In this document: positions 59,180 through 64,000 of the stretch, piece after piece
Layout of the letters: every line of letters begins with the position of its first letter
Position numbering within the stretch: position 1 is the stretch's first letter
Assembly (NCBI RefSeq): GCF_033118175.1
Contig: NC_083681.1
Coordinates: 11,736,001-11,800,000 of the forward strand
Reading direction: 5' to 3'
DNA length: 64,000 bases
Source of the DNA: Dama dama
Lineage: Eukaryota > Chordata > Mammalia > Artiodactyla > Cervidae
Notes under the pieces: model-generated
Seen by the model: only the letters and a program-made list of their open reading frames with translations
Told to the model about the DNA's origin: nothing
Database searches by the model: none
Translations under genes and position numbers: made by a program

Positions 59180-59626
59180 AGTATGTAGCTAATCACAATT
59201 CAGGTCTATTTTTCTCATCTAAGAATTTCTTTTGATCCCAACAGATTTTAGAGATCTGTTGATCTGTCTGTGGCAAAACGTACAGCAAAGTTTTAATAAG
59301 GGTCAGCACTAGTCTTCTGAGACTTCAAGCCAACTTTTAATTTTATTTAAAACACAAAGGTAGAGAAAGATATGACTCAACAGTAATTAATACTACATAG
59401 TATACTTAATGGAGACAGGGACCAGGAAAAAATAAATGACAATCACACTAGGAATTTGGTGTCAGAAATATTTTGTAATCTCTGTTGCCTGGTGATTGGT
59501 ATAAGGAAAGGATGGAGGTGGAACTGTGGCTAATTGAGTCTGACACCAGCTTCCATGAAAATTCTGACAAGACTTAAGTTAGGATCAAAACAGATTTCCC
59601 TTCAGTAATTTTGGAAGTAGAGAGGT
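59180..59626. other. Unassigned DNA
   Basis: No recognised repeat or exon. Confidence 0.5.
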
Positions 59627-59816
59627 GTTAGTTGCTCAGTTGTGTCCAACTCTGCAACCCCATGGACTGCAACCAGCCAGGCTCCTCTGTCCATGGAGTT
59701 CTCCAGGCAAGAATTCTGGAGTGGGTAGTCTTTCCCTTCTCCAGGGGATCTTACAAACCCAGGGATCAAATACACATCTCCCACATTGCAGGCAAATTCT
59801 TTACCATCTGAGCCAT
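59627..59816 (-). mobile_element. Bov-tA SINE
   Basis: Antisense copy from 'gttagttgctcagttgtgtc' to 'ttctttaccatctgagcc'. Confidence 0.92.
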
Positions 59817-60086
59817 AACCTTGTACAAATAATATAAAATATATTATAAAATATTTTAAATGCTTCAATGAACTAGTTTAAAAGGAATAACTTATTAAAG
59901 ATCAAAACTAACTACAAATAGCAAGTTGAAAAATGAAGGTAACTTTCACTGTGAGACTATTCTTCAAATTTCACTGAACATTAGGCTGATGTTCACAACT
60001 TCTCTGGGAGAATGGGACCAAACTCAAAGCCTAGGGCCCACATAAAATGGGTCTTCAAATAGGAAACTGCTTGTATCTGGAATTTT

Positions 60087-60227
60087 GTCCATGGAATTCT
60101 CTAGGCAAAGAATACTGGAGTGCGTGGGTAGTCATTCCCTTCTCCAGGGGATCCTCCCAACCCAGCCATCAAACCCAGGTCTTCTGCATTGCAGATTCTT
60201 TTCTGTCTGAGCCACCAAGGAAGTCCT
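60087..60227 (-). mobile_element. Bov-tA SINE fragment
   Basis: Antisense 5' two-thirds of the SINE ('gtccatggaattctctaggc' to 'gagccaccaaggaagtcc'). The 3' tail part is missing. Confidence 0.88.
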
Positions 60228-60559
60228 CAAGATTATAGTGAAGGTGAATGAGAAATATCTCTCCAGAGGGATACTCTACCTAGAGAATAGTAAAGGAAAA
60301 AAATTCAGTCTTAAACCATGAGACTGAATGGAAAGGAAAACAAAGAATTCTTGGTGAAAAGTTAATAATCAATATTCACAACATATACAGGCAAACAAAA
60401 CACAATAAATGAGAATCAAATGAAGCAATAAAGGTCAGAATCTGACCTGCAAAGAAATGACATTTTACTTTTCTGACACAACTCATCAATTAAATGTATT
60501 TGATCTGTTTTTAAATATAAAGACATTGGCATTATGAAAAAAAAAAGAAATAAATAGAG
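60228..60559. other. Unassigned A-rich DNA
   Basis: A-rich on plus and possibly part of the decayed LINE that follows. Confidence 0.4.
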
Positions 60560-60930
60560 ATGAAGAAATTATCTAGAAAGTAGCCAGGAAATCAATGGAA
60601 AATAAGACAAGAAGATCAAGAGAATGAAGCATATTGTAAGACTATTTTATATATCCAAATAAATTTCCAGAAAGAGAAAAACTAATAGGATGAAGCAATA
60701 TGGGAAGAAAGAGACACTTGCTAAAATTTTCCAGAACTGATGAAATTTATCAATTTTAAAATTTATAAGAGCAGGGAAAAAAAGCAAGAAGAATTAAGAC
60801 CTAGACAAATCGTAGTCAAAATGCTGAACACTCAGGACAAAAAAGAGCCAGAGGTTAAAAGAATCCTTCATAATAAAATTAGGAAAATCAGACTCACATT
60901 TGAGTCAATGAAAGTAGCAATGGAATCCAA
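60560..60930 (+). mobile_element. HAL1/old-L1-like fragment
   Basis: 'gacctagacaaatcgtagtc' followed by 'aaaatgctgaacactcagg' resembles the HAL1/L1 block 'agacacatcataatcaaaatgctgaa'. The A-rich sense composition fits a LINE coding strand. Confidence 0.5.
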
Positions 60931-60954
60931 AAAGCATTAGAATAATGTGTCAGT

Positions 60955-61586
60955 AAGAAGGAGCTGTCAATCTGAATGTCTTCATTGGAAAAATGTATAC
61001 TTGGGTCATCTACCCATTTTTAAAAATTGAGTTGTTTTGCTTGTTTGTTTGTATGGTATTGAGTTGAATGAGTTATTTATATATTTTGGATGGTGGTGGT
61101 ACTTTATTGTTCAGTCGTGTCTGACTCTTTGTGACCCCAGGACCTGTAACCTGTCAGGCTGCTCTGATCATAAGATTCCCCAGGCACCAATACTGGAGTG
61201 CGTTGTCATTTCCTTCTCCAGGGGATCTTCCCAGACCAGGTGTGGAACCTGTGTCTCCCGAACTGCAGGCAGATTCTTTACTGCTGAGCAACCAGGGAAG
61301 ACCAATACATTTTGGATATTAACACTTTTATAGATATGTTGTTTGCAAATATCTTATATCATTCAGTAGGTAATTTTTTTTCATTTTGTTGAGTTTCCTT
61401 CACTGTGAAAAAGCTTTTTAGTTTGATGCAGTGCCATTTGTTTATTTTTGCATTGTTGTCCTTGCTTTAGAAGACAGATCAAAAACTATTGCTAAAATCA
61501 ATGTTAAAGATCATATTGCTTATGTTTTCTTCTAGGAGTTTTACAATGTCAGGTTGTACATTTAAGTCTTTAATTCATTTTGAGTT
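60955..61586 (-). mobile_element. Inverted 5' part of the L1 at 61587-63250
   Basis: Antisense ORF2 from about 'tgaatgtcttcattggaaa' to 'taattcattttgagtta'. It is interrupted by a Bov-tA at 61092-61304. Confidence 0.88.
61092..61304 (-). mobile_element. Bov-tA SINE
   Basis: Antisense copy inside L1. ATATATTTTGGAT (61079-61091) and ATACATTTTGGAT (61305-61317) flank it. Confidence 0.94.
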
Positions 61587-62044
61587 AGACATTTTTCCAA
61601 AGAACATACACAGGTGACCAACAGGCATGTGAAAATATATCCAAAATTGCTAATCATCAGGAAAATTTAAATAAAAACTACTTCACATCTGTCAGAGAGG
61701 TTACTAATTAAAAAGATGACAAATAGCAAGCAATGATAAGGAAAAAAATGAAATGCTTGTGCCCTGTTGGTGGGATTGCAAGTTGATATAATCCCTGTGG
61801 TATAATCACATTATAGCAATTTCACAAAAAATTAAAAAGAGAACTACTATAATAGCCAGAAATTCCACTTCTGGATGTTTATCTGAAGAAAACAAAAACA
61901 CTAATTTGAAGAGACATATGTGCCCCCAATGATTATTGAAGCATTGTTAATAACAGTAAAGATATGAAAACAATCTAAGTGCATATAAATAGATGAATAG
62001 ATAAACAAGATGTGATATATATGTATGTGTGTGTGTATGTGCAG

Positions 62045-62258
62045 GGCTTCCCAGGTGGCACTTGTGGTAAAGAACCCGCCTGCAGATGCAGGAACATAAG
62101 AGACATGAGTTCCATCCCTGGGTTGGGAAGATACCCTGGAGGAGGAAATGGTAACCCACCCCAGTATTCTTACCTGGAGAATCTCGTGAACAGAGGAGCC
62201 TGGTGGGCTACAGTCCATAGGGCTTGCAAAGAATTGGATGTGACTGAAGCAACTTGGC
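62045..62258 (+). mobile_element. Bov-tA SINE
   Basis: Complete sense copy ('gggcttcccaggtggcactt' to 'gactgaagcaacttggca') landing in a TG-rich tract. Confidence 0.93.
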
Positions 62259-62282
62259 ATCATACATACATGTACATGTGTT

Positions 62283-62325
62283 TATACATATATGTGTGCA
62301 TGTGTGTGTGTGTGTGCGTGCATAT
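62283..62325. repeat. TG-rich simple sequence
   Basis: 'atatatgtgtgcatgtgtgt' and similar; impure. Confidence 0.85.
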
Positions 62326-62340
62326 ACAAATATATACAAA

Positions 62341-62549
62341 GTTTCCCAGGTGGCACTAGTGGTAAAAACCTGCCTGCCAATGCAGGAGATGTAAGAGACA
62401 CAGGTTCAATCCCTGGGTTGGGAAGATCCCCTGGAGGCATGGCAATCCACTCTAGTCTTTTTGCCTGGAGAATCCCACTGAGATAGGAGTCTGGCAAGGC
62501 TACAGTCCACAGGGTCTCAAAGAGTCAGACATGACTGAAGCAACTTAAG
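62341..62549 (+). mobile_element. Bov-tA SINE
   Basis: Sense copy ('tttcccaggtggcactagtg' to 'gactgaagcaacttaaga'). It belongs to the same 'ggcactagtggta' subtype as the previous unit and is followed at once by (CA)n. Confidence 0.93.
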
Positions 62550-62553
62550 ACAA

Positions 62554-62554
<1 letters not shown>

Positions 62555-62592
<38 letters not shown>
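62555..62592. repeat. (CA)n microsatellite
   Basis: Nineteen uninterrupted CA units directly after the SINE tail. Confidence 0.97.
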
Positions 62593-62595
<3 letters not shown>

Positions 62596-62629
62596 TGGGA
62601 AATCTAGACAGTGTGACTGAGAAGCTATG

Positions 62630-62690
62630 TGTGGTCCGAGAAGGTCTTTCTGAGGAGGTGACACCCAGGATGTGAACTGAATGGCATATG
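62630..62690 (-). mobile_element. Possible small L2 fragment
   Basis: 'gaaggtctttctgaggaggt' followed by 'ggatgtgaactgaatggc' resembles antisense L2 ('gaaggcctctctgaggaggt'). It is short, and its presence inside an L1 is unexplained. Confidence 0.45.
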
Positions 62691-62776
62691 GTTTGGTTAA
62701 GAATGTTCTCCAAAAAAAAAAAAAAATCCAAAAACAAAACTAATTATATATATATATAAAACTCTGATGTATATGT

Positions 62777-62778
<2 letters not shown>

Positions 62779-62816
<38 letters not shown>
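62779..62816. repeat. (TA)n microsatellite
   Basis: About 18 TA units, flanked on both sides by 'aaaactctg', a short direct repeat. Confidence 0.95.
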
Positions 62817-62820
<4 letters not shown>

Positions 62821-63250
62821 TCTGGCTAAAAATGAAATCTTGTAATTTGCAGCAACGCAGATGGATTTAGAGGGTATCATGCTAAGTGAAAGAAGTCAGA
62901 GAAAAAAATGCCATATATAACCCCATTTAAATATGGAATCTAAACAAGCACAACAAACAAAAAAAATGATACCAACTCATAGATACAGAAAACAGTTGTC
63001 AGAGGTGGGGTAGGTGAGTGACATAGGTAAAGGGGATCGAGAGGTACAAACTTCCAGTTGTACAATAAATAAACGATTGAGACATACAGCACAAGCAATA
63101 CTCTTGATAATACTACTAACTTTGTATGGGGACAGATTGTTGAAAGACACTGAAGTATTCATTTTGTGATGCATGCAAATGTTAAATCACTATGTAGTTC
63201 ACCTGAAACTAACATAAAATTTTATGTTGAAATATTTCAATAAAAAAGAA

Positions 63251-63484
63251 GTAATGGTCAATTTGTAACTCAAAACAGTGAGACTATCTTGAAGGACATG
63301 AATTAAATAAAGTTCTTTCTACTCAACCAAAATCTAAGAGGTCAATTATATCTTAGTAAAACTGAGGGAGAAACTGAATTTTTCAAAATAAATCTTTACT
63401 GAGAAAAATAAAAAGTGATATTCATCAGATAGGGGGAAAATAATTGCAGAGGGAAGCTCCAAAATATATAAAAGGAACATAACA
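63251..63484. other. Unassigned DNA
   Basis: Nothing recognised between the L1 end and the MIR. Confidence 0.5.
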
Positions 63485-63651
63485 GAAGCTAACTCATATA
63501 ATATTTACTGTATGTCAGGGACTATTCTAAGTGCTTTACCTTGGGAATTTATTCAATACATAGAGCTCTATGAGATAAATCTAATATTCTCATTTTAAGG
63601 GCAATATATGTGAGGTATAAAAAAGTTAAGTAAATTTTCTAATATTACACA
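63485..63651 (-). mobile_element. MIR SINE
   Basis: Good antisense MIR match: 'tatttactgtatgtcaggga', 'ctattctaagtgctttacct', 'agctctatgagataaatcta', 'ctcattttaagggcaatat', 'aatattacacagc'. It is cut off by the adjoining BovB. Confidence 0.85.
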
Positions 63652-63980
63652 GCCTTGGACTGCAAGGAGATCCAACCAGTCCATCCTAAAGGAGATCAGT
63701 CCTGGGTATTCATTGGAAGGACTGATGCTGAAGCTGAAACTCCAGTACTTTGGCCACCTCATGCGAAGAGTTGGAAAAGGCCCTGATGCTGGGAGGGATT
63801 GGGGACAGGAGGAGAAGGGGACGACAGAGGATGAGATGGCTGTATGGCGTCATCGACTCGATGGGCATGAGTCTGAGTAAACTCCGGGAGTTGGTGATGG
63901 ATAGGGAGGCCTGGCGTGCTGCGATTCATGGGGTCGGAAAGAGTCGGACATGACTGAGCGACTGAACTGAACTGAACTGA
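63652..63980 (+). mobile_element. BovB LINE 3' end, little diverged
   Basis: The terminal 330 bp of BovB, from 'cttggactgcaaggagatcc' to 'gaactgaactgaactg'. It keeps CpG-containing words such as 'gggacgacagagg' and 'gactgagcgactg', suggesting a younger insertion than most here. Confidence 0.95.
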
Positions 63981-64000
63981 TAGCGTAAACTTAAGATTTA

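Larger units (their letters stand above)
61587..63250 (+). mobile_element. L1, sense 3' part, heavily interrupted
   Basis: Starts in ORF2 at 'gacatttttccaaagaacat', continues 'ccctgttggtgggattgcaa' and 'aaacactaatttgaagagac', is broken by two Bov-tA copies and microsatellites (62045-62816), and resumes at 'gtaatttgcagcaacgcaga' through the 3' UTR to 'tatttcaataaaaaag'. Element order runs straight on from the inverted part with a short overlap. Confidence 0.9.

Noticed and set aside
1..64000. CRISPR array, operon or phage-like system
   Set aside because: Repeats are dispersed transposons rather than regularly spaced arrays, and no clustered prokaryotic coding sequence exists.

Overview
The window is mammalian nuclear DNA from a ruminant. 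It holds many copies of BovB (an RTE-type LINE), Bov-tA SINEs, a CHR-type SINE and a young bovid-type L1. These occur together only in ruminants. I cannot tell cattle, sheep, goat or deer apart by eye. Base composition is AT-rich, and there are no bacterial features, tRNA or rRNA genes, or CRISPR arrays. No long intact gene is present; the longer open frames are pieces of LINE reverse transcriptase.

The one host-gene feature I can support is a small exon on the minus strand at about 51874-51998. It has an ATG in good context, encodes an 18-residue signal peptide (MAFSWKLILFLSITGCLS), and ends in a consensus GTAAG splice donor in phase 1. From memory it closely matches the start of contactin-5 (CNTN5), a GPI-anchored neural cell-adhesion protein whose gene has very large introns. 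If that is right, the gene reads right to left. Positions 1-51873 are then the intron after the first coding exon, and 51999-64000 is the intron before it.

Layout. 1-7.2 kb: an old L1 end, a Bov-tA, a MIR, then a BovB copy split by two nested L1 insertions. 7.2-16.7 kb: Bov-tA copies, a CHR SINE with an internal GC-rich tandem repeat, an MLT1 LTR piece, BovB ends and a 1.3-kb L1. 16.7-20.9 kb: mostly repeat-free, with a MER5A and a strong hairpin. 20.9-35.5 kb: five BovB pieces, a candidate solitary LTR, Bov-tA copies and a young inverted L1. 35.5-42.4 kb: L2, a large inverted L1 carrying four younger insertions, and BovB. 42.4-50.3 kb: mainly unassigned AT-rich DNA plus two inverted L1s. 50.3-57.6 kb: the exon, Bov-tA, L2 and MIR. 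57.7-64 kb: a young BovB with a perfect target duplication, Bov-tA copies, another inverted L1 with microsatellites, MIR and BovB.

The main structural theme is L1 5' inversion: six separate L1 copies show the 3' part in one orientation abutting an upstream part in the other, as expected from twin priming. One further L1 appears to have carried about 170 bp of its source locus along as a 3' transduction. I found no evidence of a new coding system. The points worth following are the exon, the transduction, the inverted L1 set, two hairpins and a repeat-poor island.
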